Under the pieces are notes generated by a model that saw only the letters and a list, made by a program, of their open reading frames with translations, ran no database searches and was not told the DNA's origin. A DNA stretch of 64,000 nt, taken from the NCBI RefSeq assembly GCF_030658505.1, contig NZ_JAUTXR010000114.1, forward strand, positions 1 to 64,000, read 5' to 3'. Positions 1 through 9,034 of the stretch are shown here, piece after piece. Source of the DNA: Stenotrophomonas raiganjensis (SeqCode) (GTDB taxonomy: Bacteria > Pseudomonadota > Gammaproteobacteria > Xanthomonadales > Xanthomonadaceae). Positions within the stretch are counted from its first letter, which is position 1, and each line of letters begins with the position of its first letter. The position numbers and the translations under genes are program-made.

Positions 1-100
<100 letters not shown>

Positions 101-118
101 CAACTCCTCAGGAAGCCC

Positions 119-169
119 GCTTTTGACGTTGACGTTGCCTCTGCGGGTGCAGGGCCGCAGGCCCTGCCG
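119..169. repeat. Tail of a long dispersed repeat, with hairpin; possible 3' end of the fdn operon
   Basis: This segment (GCTTTTG, then GACGTT units, then CCTCTGCGGGTGCAGGGC) nearly repeats the segment at 11434-11486. Both finish with a strong hairpin, here GCAGGGCC and GGCCCTGC around a short loop at about 149-167. It lies just downstream of the last formate dehydrogenase gene on the minus strand, so the hairpin could help terminate or protect that transcript. No clear U-tract follows it. Confidence 0.6.
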
Positions 170-817
170 CTAACCCTCTTCCCGACGTCCGCGCAGGATG
201 TCCCGGAACCACTGCCGGTGGTGCTTGTACGCCCACCCATAGGTCACCTTGCCCTGGGTCATCGCCCGCACCGAGCCCTTGATCCAGATCGCCGCATAGA
301 TGTGCACCACGATCGCGCAGATCAGCACCCAACCGAACAGCGCATGGGCAAGCACCGAGAAGCGGATCATCCCGATCGGGAACAAATGGCTGAAGTACTG
401 CCGCCAGATCACGAAACCGGTCAGCAGCAGCGCCGACAGGCAACCGATGATGGCCCAGAACAGCAGCTTCTGGCCGGCATTGAAACGGCCCACCGGCGGC
501 AGTTTCTCGTCCTCGTTGCGCAGCACATCGCGCATGCCGCGCATCCACGCGCGGTCGTCGGCGGTCGGTAGATTGTCGCGCCACATGCGCAGCGCCAGCA
601 GCGCAAAACCCACCACCATCGCCAGGCCGATGAACGGATGCAGGATGCGCGTCCACGGTCCGCCACCGAACAGCTGGGTCAACGGGAACAGGGCAGGGTG
701 GAACAACGCCAGCCCGGACAGCGCGGTCAGCACGAAGCAGATCGCCACGATCCAGTGGTTGATGCGGGTCGGCGCGCGGTAGCGGATGATCTGCCGCGGG
801 TGCGGGGCGTACTTCAT
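170..817 (-). CDS. fdnI: Formate dehydrogenase gamma subunit (cytochrome b556)
   Basis: This 215-residue inner-membrane cytochrome b anchors respiratory formate dehydrogenase. It passes electrons from the iron-sulfur subunit to quinone on the cytoplasmic side. The protein shows four hydrophobic segments (about residues 20-40, 55-75, 115-135 and 150-175), with histidines in and near them suited to heme b ligation (for example in [11 protein letters not shown] and AHALFGW). Its length matches the FdnI/FdoI family (about 210 residues). The start overlaps the stop of the upstream beta-subunit gene by four bases (ATGA), so translation is probably coupled. It is the last gene of the minus-strand operon and is followed by a repeat-derived hairpin. 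The symbol could equally be fdoI, because the two E. coli isoenzymes cannot be told apart here. Confidence 0.93.
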   Translation of the reverse strand: MKYAPHPRQIIRYRAPTRINHWIVAICFVLTALSGLALFHPALFPLTQLFGGGPWTRILHPFIGLAMVVGFALLALRMWRDNLPTADDRAWMRGMRDVLRNEDEKLPPVGRFNAGQKLLFWAIIGCLSALLLTGFVIWRQYFSHLFPIGMIRFSVLAHALFGWVLICAIVVHIYAAIWIKGSVRAMTQGKVTYGWAYKHHRQWFRDILRGRREEG

Positions 818-1731
818 GGCCGCTGCTCCTCTTCGATCTTCTTCGCCTCGTGCTCGGCTTCCTCTTCTTCCTCGTCATTGACCGTGTTGCGGCCGATGCC
901 GATGTAATGCAGGAAGCCGGCGAAGGCGGTGGCGGCAATCGCCAGTACGCCCAGCGGCTTGGCCACGCCCTTCCAGACCTCTACCATCGGGCTGATGCGC
1001 GGGTCCTTGGGCAGGTCGGCGTACAGTTCCGGCTTGTCCACGTGCTGCAGCACGTACATCACGTGGGTGCCGCCGACGCCCTGCGGGTCGTACAGGCCGG
1101 CGTTCTCGTAGCCGCGCGATTTCAGGTCTTCCACACGGCCCGCCGCGTGCTCGGTCATCGCCTGCTTGCTGCCGAAGGTGATCGCGCCGGTCGGGCAGGT
1201 CTTCACGCAGGCCGGCTCCTGGCCGACCGCCACCCGGTCCGAACACAGCGTGCACTTGTAGGCCTTGTGGTCCTTCTTGGAGATGCGCGGTACGTCGAAC
1301 GGGCAGCCAGTCACGCAGTAGCCGCAGCCGATGCAGTTCTCTTCCTGGAAGTCGACGATGCCGTTGGCGTACTGGATGATCGCGCCGGGCGACGGGCAGG
1401 CCTTCAGGCAGCCCGGGTCGCTGCAGTGCATGCAGCCCTCCTTGCGGATCAGCCACTCCAGCTTGCCCTTCTCGTCCTCGTACTCGCGGAACTTCATCAC
1501 CGTCCACGACTGGTCGCTCAGGTCGGGCGGGTTGTCATAACTGCCGACGCAGCTGCCGACCTCGTCGCGCAGGTCGTTCCACTCCATGCAGGCGACCTGG
1601 CAGGCCTTGCAGCCGATGCACTTGCTCACGTCGATCAGCTTGGCGACCTGTCCAGTGTGCGCACCGCGCGCTTCCGGCGAGGGCGTGGTGGTGGCCGAGC
1701 GGCGGATGATGTCCAGCGATTGCAGTGACAT
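814..1731 (-). CDS. fdnH: Formate dehydrogenase beta subunit (four [4Fe-4S] ferredoxin-type protein)
   Basis: This 305-residue protein carries electrons from the catalytic subunit to the cytochrome b subunit. Four cysteine-rich cluster motifs are visible: [37 protein letters not shown], and CTLC with a later CVKTCP. A single hydrophobic segment near the C-terminus ([20 protein letters not shown]) matches the membrane anchor of FdnH/FdxH. I chose the ATG at 1731 because it is preceded by AGGAG and begins [13 protein letters not shown] as in the family. A longer in-frame extension is arginine-rich and lies inside the upstream gene. The gene starts about ten bases after the alpha-subunit stop and overlaps the gamma-subunit start. 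The tail is unusually rich in Glu/Lys ([17 protein letters not shown]). Confidence 0.94.
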   Translation of the reverse strand: MSLQSLDIIRRSATTTPSPEARGAHTGQVAKLIDVSKCIGCKACQVACMEWNDLRDEVGSCVGSYDNPPDLSDQSWTVMKFREYEDEKGKLEWLIRKEGCMHCSDPGCLKACPSPGAIIQYANGIVDFQEENCIGCGYCVTGCPFDVPRISKKDHKAYKCTLCSDRVAVGQEPACVKTCPTGAITFGSKQAMTEHAAGRVEDLKSRGYENAGLYDPQGVGGTHVMYVLQHVDKPELYADLPKDPRISPMVEVWKGVAKPLGVLAIAATAFAGFLHYIGIGRNTVNDEEEEEAEHEAKKIEEEQRP

Positions 1732-1741
1732 GGCGTGTCTC

Positions 1742-4700
1742 CTACACCTTCTCGACCTTGACCAGGATGCACTTCGATTCGGGCGTCTGCGAGTTGCCGT
1801 CACCGATGGCATTGGTCAGCGCATTGGCGATGTAGCCGGGCTTGGCCGCACCGAGGAAGCCCCAGTGGATCGGCACGCCCACCTGGTGCACGGTCTTTCC
1901 ATCGATCTGCAGGGCCTTGATGCGCTTGGTCACCATCGCAACGGCTTCAATATGGCCGCGCTTGGAACTCACCCGCACGCGGCTGCCGTTGTTGATGCCC
2001 AGCTCGTCGGCCAGGGCCGCACCGATCTCGACGAACTGCTCGGGCTGGATGATGGCGTTGAGCTTGCCGTGCTTGGTCCAGAAGTGGAAATGCTCGGTCA
2101 GGCGGTAGGTGGTGGCCACATGCGGGAACTCGTCCGGCGAACCGATCTGTGCACGGTCGCTGGCGAACACGCGTGCCGCTGGATTGTTCAGCGTCAACGC
2201 CTGGCCGGGGCTGAGCGGGTTGCTGCGCAGCGGCGTATCGAACGGTTCGTAGTGCTCCGGGAACGGGCCTTCGGCCATGCCGGCCTTGGCGAAGAAGCGG
2301 GCGATGCCTTCCGGGTTCATGATGAACGGCCCCATGCCACCGGCGGGATCTTCGTCGGCCTTGAAGTCCGGCACGTCCACGCTGCCCCAGTTCTTGCCGT
2401 TCCAGGCCAGCAGCGTGCGTCGCGGATCGAACGGCTGGCCGGCCACGTCGCAGGAAGCGCGGTTGTACATCACGCGGCGGTTGGCCGGCCACGCCCAGGC
2501 CCAGCCCAGCGTGTTGCCGATGCCGGTCGGGTCGCTGTTGTCACGCCGCGCCATCATGTTGCCGGTCGGGCCCCAGGCGCCGATGTAGATCCAGCAGCCA
2601 GAGGAGGTGCTGCCATCGTCGCGCAGGTCGCCGAACGCAGCCAGCTGCTCGCCGGCCTTGCGCACCAGCTTGGTCGGGTCCTTCGGATCGAATACGTCCA
2701 CCAGCGCCTTGCCGTTGTATTCCATCGCCAGTTCTTCCGGCGTGGGCACCTCGGGATTGGCGTAGTTCCAGGCCAGGTCGCGCACCGGCTCCCACCACGC
2801 CCCGCCGTCCTTCTCGTACATCGCCTTGATGCGATGGAACAGCTCGGACATGATCTCGATGTCGCTGCGCGCTTCTCCCGGTGGGTTGGCACCCTTCCAG
2901 TGCCACTGCAGCCAGCGCGAGGAATTCACCACCGCGCCGTTCTCCTCGGCGAAGGAGGTGGTCGGCAGGCGGAATACTTCGGTCTGGATCGTGCTCGGGT
3001 CGACGTCGTTCAACGCACCGTGGTTCTGCCAGAAGGCGATGGTCTCGGTTTCCAGCGGGTCCATGCTGACCATGAACTTCAGCTTGGAGAACGCGCTGAT
3101 CAGCTTGCCCTTGTTCGGCGCCGAGGCCAGCGGATTGAAGCCCTGGCAGATGTAGCCGTGGATCTTGCCTTCGTTCATCAGCTCGTACGCCTGCAGCATG
3201 TCGTACGGCTTGTCGAGCTTGGGCAGGTAATCGAAACACCAGTTGTTGTCGGCGGTGGCGGCGTCGCCCCACCACGATTTCATCAGGCTGACGTGGAACT
3301 TCGGGTAGTTCTGCCAGAACGACATCTGGTTGGCGCGCAGCGGCTTCTGCGTGCGCTTGGCGATGTAGGCCTCGTAGTCCTGCTCGTCCTGTTTCGGCAG
3401 GGTCAGGTAGCCGGGCAGCAGGTCGGACATCAGGCCGATGTCGGTCAGGCCCTGGATGTTGGAATGCCCGCGCAAGGCGTTCATGCCACCACCGGCCACG
3501 CCGATGTTGCCCAGCAGCAGCTGCACCATGGTGCCGGCACGCACGTTCTGCGCGCCGATCGAGTGCTGCGTCCAGCCCAGCGCGTACAGGATGGTCATCG
3601 CCTTGTCCTTGCCGGCGGTGGACGCGATCATGTCCCAGATCTGGCGGATGCTGTCGGCCGGCGTGCCGCAGATGCGTTCGACCATCTCCACCGTGTAGCG
3701 CGCATAGTGCTGCTTGAGCAGGTTGTAGACGCAGCGCGGGTCCTTCAGCGTCGGGTCGCTGCGCACGAAGCCATCGTCACCGTAGGCGTAGTCCCAGCTG
3801 GAGCGGTCGTAGCTGCGCTTCTCTTCGTTGTAGCCCGAATACAGGCCGTCCTTGAAGGCGAACTCGTCCTTCACCAGGAACGACATGTCGGTGTAGTTCA
3901 GCACGTACTCGTGCTGGATGCGGTCCTCGGTCAGCAGGTAGTTGATCAGGCCCCCCAGGAACACGATGTCGGTACCGGTGCGGATCGGCGCGTACACGTC
4001 GGCCACCGCGGCCGAGCGGTTGAAGCGCGGATCGACCACGATCAGGCGTGCCTTGTTGTGTGCCTTGGCCTCGGTCACCCATTTGAACCCGCACGGGTGC
4101 GCCTCGGCGGCATTGCCACCCATGATCAGGATCAGGTCGGCATTCTTGATGTCGACCCAGTGATTCGTCATCGCACCACGGCCTAGCGTCGGGGCAAGAC
4201 CTGCCACCGTCGGGCCGTGTCAGACACGTGCCTGGTTGTCGAATGCCAACATGCCAAGGGAGCGCACGACCTTGTGGGTCAGCACCGCGGTTTCATTGCT
4301 GGTGGCCGAGGCCGCCAGCATGCCGGTGGTCAGCCAGCGGTTGACCGTCTGCCCGGCCTCGTTCTTCTGCACGAAGTTGGCATCGCGGTCTTCCTTCATC
4401 AGCCGCGCGATGCGGTCCAGCGCATCGTCCCAGCTCAGCCGCTTCCACTCGTTCGAGCCCGGCGCGCGGTACTCGGGGTAGAGCAGGCGCGACTTGCTGT
4501 GGATGATGTCGGCCAGGCCGGCGCCCTTCGGGCACAGCGTGCCGCGGTTCACCGGATGGTCCGGGTCGCCTTCGATATGGAAGATGCTCGGCTCGGCGTT
4601 CTTGGCACCATCGCCGAGGCTGTACATCAGGATGCCGCAGGCCACCGAACAGTAGGTACAGGTGTTGCGGGTCTCGGTCGCGCGGGTCAGCTTGTACTGC

Positions 4701-4810
4701 CTGACCTCCGCGAGCGCGATGCCGGGCGCGAAGCCCATCAATGCCAGGCTGGAGCCGACCAGGGTTGTCCCGGTCACTTTCAGGAACTGGCGGCGGCTCA
4801 TCGATGGCAT
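1742..4810 (-). CDS. fdnG: Formate dehydrogenase alpha subunit, selenocysteine-containing, Tat-exported
   Basis: This is the catalytic subunit of formate dehydrogenase (formate to CO2 plus two electrons), a periplasmic molybdopterin (bis-MGD) enzyme. It is 1,022 codons long if the in-frame TGA at 4220-4222 is read as selenocysteine (codon 197; E. coli FdnG has Sec196). The residues around it, [17 protein letters not shown], match the family almost exactly, and alignment continues with no shift of frame. The N-terminus has a twin-arginine signal ([10 protein letters not shown], cleavage probably after ALA34). A [4Fe-4S] site follows (C51, C54, C58, then CPKG). The ATG at 4810 is preceded by AGGAG. 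ORF callers that stop at TGA split this gene in two. It needs selA/B/C/D elsewhere in the genome. It heads the operon with fdnH and fdnI. Confidence 0.95.
4190..4222 (-). promoter_or_regulatory. Bacterial SECIS element with UGA(Sec) codon
   Basis: Counting from the T of the TGA as 1 on the minus strand, bases 14-16 (CGG) pair with 31-33 (CCG), and 18-21 (GGCA) pair with 27-30 (TGCC). This leaves a bulged U17 and a five-base loop GGUCU holding G23 and U24. These are the same positions recognised by SelB in the E. coli fdhF/fdnG SECIS hairpins. The fit is by inspection and no folding was run. Confidence 0.9.
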
Positions 4811-4870
4811 GCCGTTCTCCTGGGATGGCGGGGAGGCGCAGGCCTCCGGGCTGTCGTTGGGTACGGTCCG

Positions 4871-4876
4871 GTTATA
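4871..4876 (-). promoter_or_regulatory. Possible -10 element of the formate dehydrogenase operon
   Basis: On the minus strand TATAAC is preceded by TGC, giving an extended -10 arrangement about 60 bases upstream of the fdnG ATG. No convincing -35 is present at 16-18 bases, so an activator may be needed. No FNR-type TTGAT-N4-ATCAA site was seen in this gap. Confidence 0.4.
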
Positions 4877-5100
4877 GCACAGCGCCCCGCACGGCCATGT
4901 GGCACAAGGCCCGGCGCCGGCCGGACGGGCGCGCAAAGGGGCCGCTCTGGTAAAGTTGCGTGCCCGCCCCCCGGGGAAGCGTCTGCCGGGCCTGGTTCCA
5001 GGATGTTCCGCGCAGCCCCCGCCGTCCTGGCGCGATCCTCCGCGCCGGATCTGGAACACCGAGGAAAAACTTTGCGAAATCAACCAATTGGGTTCCGCGC

Positions 5101-5766
5101 ATGAGCGCCCCGTCGAAGCCGTCGGACGCCGTTGCGCGCGGCACGCTGTACATCGTTGCCGCCCCGTCCGGCGCCGGCAAGAGCAGCATCGTCAATGCCA
5201 CCCTGGCGCGTGACCCGCAGATCGCCCTGTCGATCTCCTTCACCTCGCGCGCGATGCGCCCCGGTGAAGTGAACGGCCAGCACTACCATTTCGTCTCTGC
5301 GGAGAAGTTCGAGCAGATGATCGCCGCCGGCGACTTCTTCGAACACGCCTGGGTGCACGGCGACTGGAAGGGCACTGCCCGCCAGTCGGTGGAGCCGCAG
5401 CTGGCCGCCGGCCAGGACGTACTGCTGGAGATCGACTGGCAGGGCGCGCAGCAGGTGCGCCAGCTGGTGCCGGGCACGGTTACCGTGTTCATCCTGCCGC
5501 CATCCAAGCAGGCCCTGCAGGACCGCATGCGCAAGCGCGGCCAGGACAGCGAGGCGGTCATCGCCCAGCGCCTGGGCGCGGCCCGCGATGAAATGCTGCA
5601 CTTCAACGAGTTCGACTACGTCATCGTCAACGAGGTGTTCGACACTGCGGTGGACGAGCTGTGCGCCATCTTCACCGCCAGCCGCCTGCGCCGGGAGGCC
5701 CAGAAGGTCCGCCATGCCGGCCTGATCCAGGCCCTGCTGACCCCCGATCCGGGTGCAACTGACTGA
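5101..5766 (+). CDS. gmk: Guanylate kinase
   Basis: This cytoplasmic enzyme of 221 residues transfers phosphate from ATP to GMP, giving GDP. The P-loop APSGAGKSS is near residue 21-29. The GMP-binding region contains SFTSRAMRPGEVNGQHYHFV, and the conserved LLEIDWQGAQQV and RMRKRGQDSE follow. The size matches the family (about 205-220). I chose the ATG at 5101 because the family begins a short distance before the P-loop. Longer in-frame starts would only add arginine/proline-rich sequence read out of the intergenic gap. It is divergent from the formate dehydrogenase operon and precedes rpoZ and spoT, the same neighbourhood as in E. coli. This links GMP supply with (p)ppGpp metabolism. Confidence 0.97.
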   Translation: MSAPSKPSDAVARGTLYIVAAPSGAGKSSIVNATLARDPQIALSISFTSRAMRPGEVNGQHYHFVSAEKFEQMIAAGDFFEHAWVHGDWKGTARQSVEPQLAAGQDVLLEIDWQGAQQVRQLVPGTVTVFILPPSKQALQDRMRKRGQDSEAVIAQRLGAARDEMLHFNEFDYVIVNEVFDTAVDELCAIFTASRLRREAQKVRHAGLIQALLTPDPGATD

Positions 5767-5793
5767 TTCCAAAAGAATCGGGTGGGGGTTGGC

Positions 5794-5823
5794 TTGATTT
5801 TGTCCAGCCCCTGCCAGTACACT
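5794..5823 (+). promoter_or_regulatory. Predicted sigma-70 promoter of rpoZ-spoT
   Basis: TTGATT (5794-5799) and TACACT (5818-5823) are separated by 18 bases and end 53 bases upstream of the rpoZ ATG. Both hexamers fit the sigma-70 consensus well. This suggests rpoZ-spoT can be transcribed independently of gmk. Confidence 0.5.
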
Positions 5824-5876
5824 CCGTCCCCTTTCCCTCATTCGACTGAGCGGCCGACCGGTCGCCGGGAGCCCGT

Positions 5877-6176
5877 ATGGCCCGCATCACCGTAGAAGAT
5901 TGCCTGGAAGTCGTTAACAACCGTTTCGAACTGGTCATGATGGCTTCCAAGCGTGCCCGCCAGCTCGCCAACGGCGTGCAGGCCACGCTGGACAACAGCG
6001 AGACCGAGGACAAGCCGACCGTGCTGGCGCTGCGCGAAATCGCCGCCCGCAAGATCGACAACGCGCTGATCGACGAAGTCGAGAAGGCCGAGCGTGAGCG
6101 CGCCGAGCGCGAAGCGCTGGAGTGGGCTGCCGCCGAAGTGGTCGCCGACGAAGACATGTCCAAGAACGACGATTGA
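5877..6176 (+). CDS. rpoZ: DNA-directed RNA polymerase omega subunit
   Basis: This 99-residue subunit binds the beta' C-terminal region of RNA polymerase and helps assembly. In proteobacteria it forms part of a ppGpp-binding site. The N-terminus [10 protein letters not shown], followed by [16 protein letters not shown], is diagnostic of omega. The acidic C-terminal tail ([14 protein letters not shown]) is typical of gammaproteobacterial forms. It sits between gmk and the ppGpp synthetase/hydrolase gene. A strong hairpin terminator follows at 6209, so spoT is probably read partly by read-through or from its own weak promoter. Confidence 0.97.
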   Translation: MARITVEDCLEVVNNRFELVMMASKRARQLANGVQATLDNSETEDKPTVLALREIAARKIDNALIDEVEKAERERAEREALEWAAAEVVADEDMSKNDD

Positions 6177-6208
6177 TCGCATCGATCAACGTCATTGCTG
6201 GATCGCCG

Positions 6209-6236
6209 AACAGCCCGCCCCGTGCGGGCTGTTTCG
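6209..6236 (+). terminator. Rho-independent terminator after rpoZ
   Basis: AACAGCCCGC pairs with GCGGGCTGTT around a five-base loop, followed by TCG. The stem is strong but the U-run is short (TTT), so termination may be partial and allow expression of spoT downstream. Confidence 0.7.
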
Positions 6237-6281
6237 CATTCAGGATTTGCCGTAAACGTCGCGCTGGAATAGGCTTCGGGC

Positions 6282-8444
6282 ATGAACCCAGGCCCCACTG
6301 CCAAGGTCGCCGCAGCCCCCGCTGCCGCCGTACCCGACTACGTCCTCCAGCTTGAACGCGCCGCCCATTACCTGCCGCCGGAACAGCTGCCCCTGCTGCG
6401 CCGTGCCTGGGAAGTTGGAGCCGCTGCGCACGCTGGGCAGACGCGCAAGTCGGGCGAGCCCTATATCACCCATCCGGTGGCCGTGGCCCAGGTGCTGGCC
6501 GAGCTGGGCCTGGACGTGGAAGCGCTGATCGCCGCGATCCTGCATGACACCATCGAAGACACGCCGCTGACCCGCGAGGCGCTGGCGGCCGAGTTCGGCG
6601 AAGCCGTGGCCGAGCTGGTCGATGGCGTGACCAAGCTGGACAAGCTGAAGTTCCGCGACCGTCAGGAAGCGGCCGCCGAGAGCTTCCGCAAGATGCTGCT
6701 GGCGATGTCGCGCGACCTGCGCGTGATCATGATCAAGCTGGCCGACCGCCTGCACAACATGCGCACGCTGGGCGCGCAGAGCCGCGAAGCGCGCGGCCGC
6801 ATCGCCCGCGAGACGCTGGAGATCTACGCGCCCATCGCGCAGCGCCTGGGCATGAGCCTGGTCAAGAGCGAGCTGCAGAACCTGGGCTTCAAGGCGCTGT
6901 ACCCGTGGCGCCACGCCATCATCGAGAAACACATCCGCAGCCAGCCGGTGGTACGACGCGAGGCGATGGCGCAGGTGGAAGTGCAGCTGTCGCAGCGCCT
7001 GGCCAAGGAGGGCATCGAGCACCGCCTGGTCAGCCGCATCAAGACCCCGTGGAGCATCTACAACAAGATGCGCGACGAGAACAAAACCTTCGACCAGGTA
7101 ATGGATGTGTTCGGCTTCCGCCTGGTGGTGCGCAGCGTGCCCAGCTGCTACCACGCGCTGGGTTCGGTGCATGCCACCTTCAAGCCGCTGGACGGTCGCT
7201 TCCGCGACTTCATCGCCATCCCCAAGGCCAACGGTTACCAGTCGCTGCACACCGTGCTGTTCGGGCCGTACGGCTCGCCGATCGAGGTGCAGATCCGTAC
7301 CGAGGAAATGGACCTGATCGCCGAACGCGGCGTGGCCGCGCACTGGACCTACAAGTTCGGTGGCGATTCGCCCAACAGCGCGCAGAGCCGCGCGCACGCC
7401 TGGATCGTCGAACTGATCGATTCGCAGCGTGCTGCCGGCTCCTCGCTGGAGTTCCTCGACAACGTCAAGGTCGACCTGTTCCCGGACGAGGTCTACCTGT
7501 TCACGCCGAAGGGCAAGATCCTGGCGCTGCCGCGCAATTCCACCGCGCTCGATTTCGCCTACGCCGTGCATACCGATGTCGGCAACATGGCGGTGGCCTC
7601 GCGGGTGGACAAGAAGCTGGTGCCGCTGCGCACCAAGCTGGTGTCCGGGCAGTCGGTGGAGATCATCACCGCGCGCTCGGCCACGCCGAAACCGCAGTGG
7701 CTGGAATTCGTGGTCACCAGCAAGGCGCGCACCGCCATCCGCCACCAGCTGAAGCAGCTGGAGCACGAAGATGCCGTGCAGCTGGGCCACCGCATGCTCG
7801 ACCGTGCGCTGGAGGCGATGGATTCGTCGCTGGAACGGCTGCCGAAGGGCCGGCTGGATGCGTTCCTGGCCGAGCATCGCTTCCCGCGCCTGGAAGCCCT
7901 GCTGGCCGAGGTCGCACTGGGCAACTGGATGCCGACCCAGGCTGCACAGGCGCTGATGGCCTACGCCGAACTGCGTGGCGGACCGCATTCGCGCCACCAT
8001 TCGCAGGAGAAGATCCTGATCAACGGCAGCGAACGCGGCGTGGTTACCTTCGCCGGCTGCTGCCAGCCGATTCCCGGCGACGAGATCATGGGTTACCACA
8101 CCGCCGGCAAGGGCATCGTGGTGCACCGCATGGATTGCCCGAACCTGGCCGAGCTGCGCAAGTCACCCGAGCGCTGGGTGCCGATCGGCTGGGATACCAC
8201 CGTTTCCGGCGACTACGACACCTCGCTGGTGGTGGAAGTGGAGAACGGCACCGGCGTGCTGGCGCAGCTGGCCGCTGCCATCGCGCAGAGCCATTCCAAC
8301 ATCGAGCGCGTGGACTACCTGGACCGCGACTTCAACGCCGCCGTGCTGGCGTTCAACATCCAGGTGCGCGACCGCAACCACCTGGCCGAAGTGATGCGCC
8401 GCCTGCGCCGCCTGTCGGTCGTGCAATCGGTACGCCGCCAATAA
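6282..8444 (+). CDS. spoT: Bifunctional (p)ppGpp synthetase/hydrolase SpoT (RSH family)
   Basis: This 720-residue stringent-response enzyme makes and degrades (p)ppGpp. The N-terminal HD hydrolase domain keeps its metal-binding motif (HDTIEDT near residue 87-93, and DRLHNMRTL). It is therefore SpoT-like, because RelA proteins have a decayed HD site. The synthetase domain follows (RIKTPWSIYNKM, and IAIPKANGYQSLHT). Next come a TGS domain (LFTPKGKILALPRNSTALDFAYAVHTDVGN, about residues 405-435) and a C-terminal ACT domain (about 640-715). Length is typical (about 700-740). It lies in the conserved gmk-rpoZ-spoT order. The first 20 residues are Ala/Pro-rich and the ATG at 6282 is the first usable start, so the exact N-terminus is only moderately certain. 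Confidence 0.96.
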   Translation: MNPGPTAKVAAAPAAAVPDYVLQLERAAHYLPPEQLPLLRRAWEVGAAAHAGQTRKSGEPYITHPVAVAQVLAELGLDVEALIAAILHDTIEDTPLTREALAAEFGEAVAELVDGVTKLDKLKFRDRQEAAAESFRKMLLAMSRDLRVIMIKLADRLHNMRTLGAQSREARGRIARETLEIYAPIAQRLGMSLVKSELQNLGFKALYPWRHAIIEKHIRSQPVVRREAMAQVEVQLSQRLAKEGIEHRLVSRIKTPWSIYNKMRDENKTFDQVMDVFGFRLVVRSVPSCYHALGSVHATFKPLDGRFRDFIAIPKANGYQSLHTVLFGPYGSPIEVQIRTEEMDLIAERGVAAHWTYKFGGDSPNSAQSRAHAWIVELIDSQRAAGSSLEFLDNVKVDLFPDEVYLFTPKGKILALPRNSTALDFAYAVHTDVGNMAVASRVDKKLVPLRTKLVSGQSVEIITARSATPKPQWLEFVVTSKARTAIRHQLKQLEHEDAVQLGHRMLDRALEAMDSSLERLPKGRLDAFLAEHRFPRLEALLAEVALGNWMPTQAAQALMAYAELRGGPHSRHHSQEKILINGSERGVVTFAGCCQPIPGDEIMGYHTAGKGIVVHRMDCPNLAELRKSPERWVPIGWDTTVSGDYDTSLVVEVENGTGVLAQLAAAIAQSHSNIERVDYLDRDFNAAVLAFNIQVRDRNHLAEVMRRLRRLSVVQSVRRQ

Positions 8445-8470
8445 CCCCACCCCATGCGTGGATGGTTTTT

Positions 8471-8533
8471 GTAGAGCCGAGCCCATGCTCGGCTGCTCTT
8501 GCCTGAAGCAGCCGAGCATGGGCTCGGCTCTAC
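8471..8533. repeat. SMAG-type palindromic repeat (spoT-ridA gap)
   Basis: GTAGAGCCGAGCCCATGCTCGGCTG pairs with an inverted copy ending GGCTCGGCTCTAC across a 12-14 base centre. Head and tail are perfectly complementary. The GTAG head and CTAC tail are the hallmark of SMAG elements in S. maltophilia. Confidence 0.85.
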
Positions 8534-8561
8534 AGGCGGCGCATCACATGCCCGGACTGCG

Positions 8562-8584
8562 GTAGATCCACGCCATGCGTGGAT
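8562..8584. repeat. Small palindrome of the ATCCACGC-CAT-GCGTGGAT family
   Basis: GTAG is followed by ATCCACGC, three bases, then GCGTGGAT. The same unit recurs at 35573-35595 and in variant form at 11249-11267, and a half-copy lies at about 8452-8464. It sits 57 bases upstream of ridA. Confidence 0.7.
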
Positions 8585-8640
8585 GCGCCCCCACCCGGTA
8601 CAATCACCGCTCTGTTTTCCCCCAAGCACCGGAGCGACCC

Positions 8641-9027
<387 letters not shown>

Positions 9028-9034
9028 CCGCCAC

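Noticed and set aside
4190..4240. Stop codon splitting the formate dehydrogenase gene, as a pseudogene
   Set aside because: Both sides align in the same frame with FdnG, the TGA is exactly at the Sec position and a SECIS hairpin with all key bases follows.
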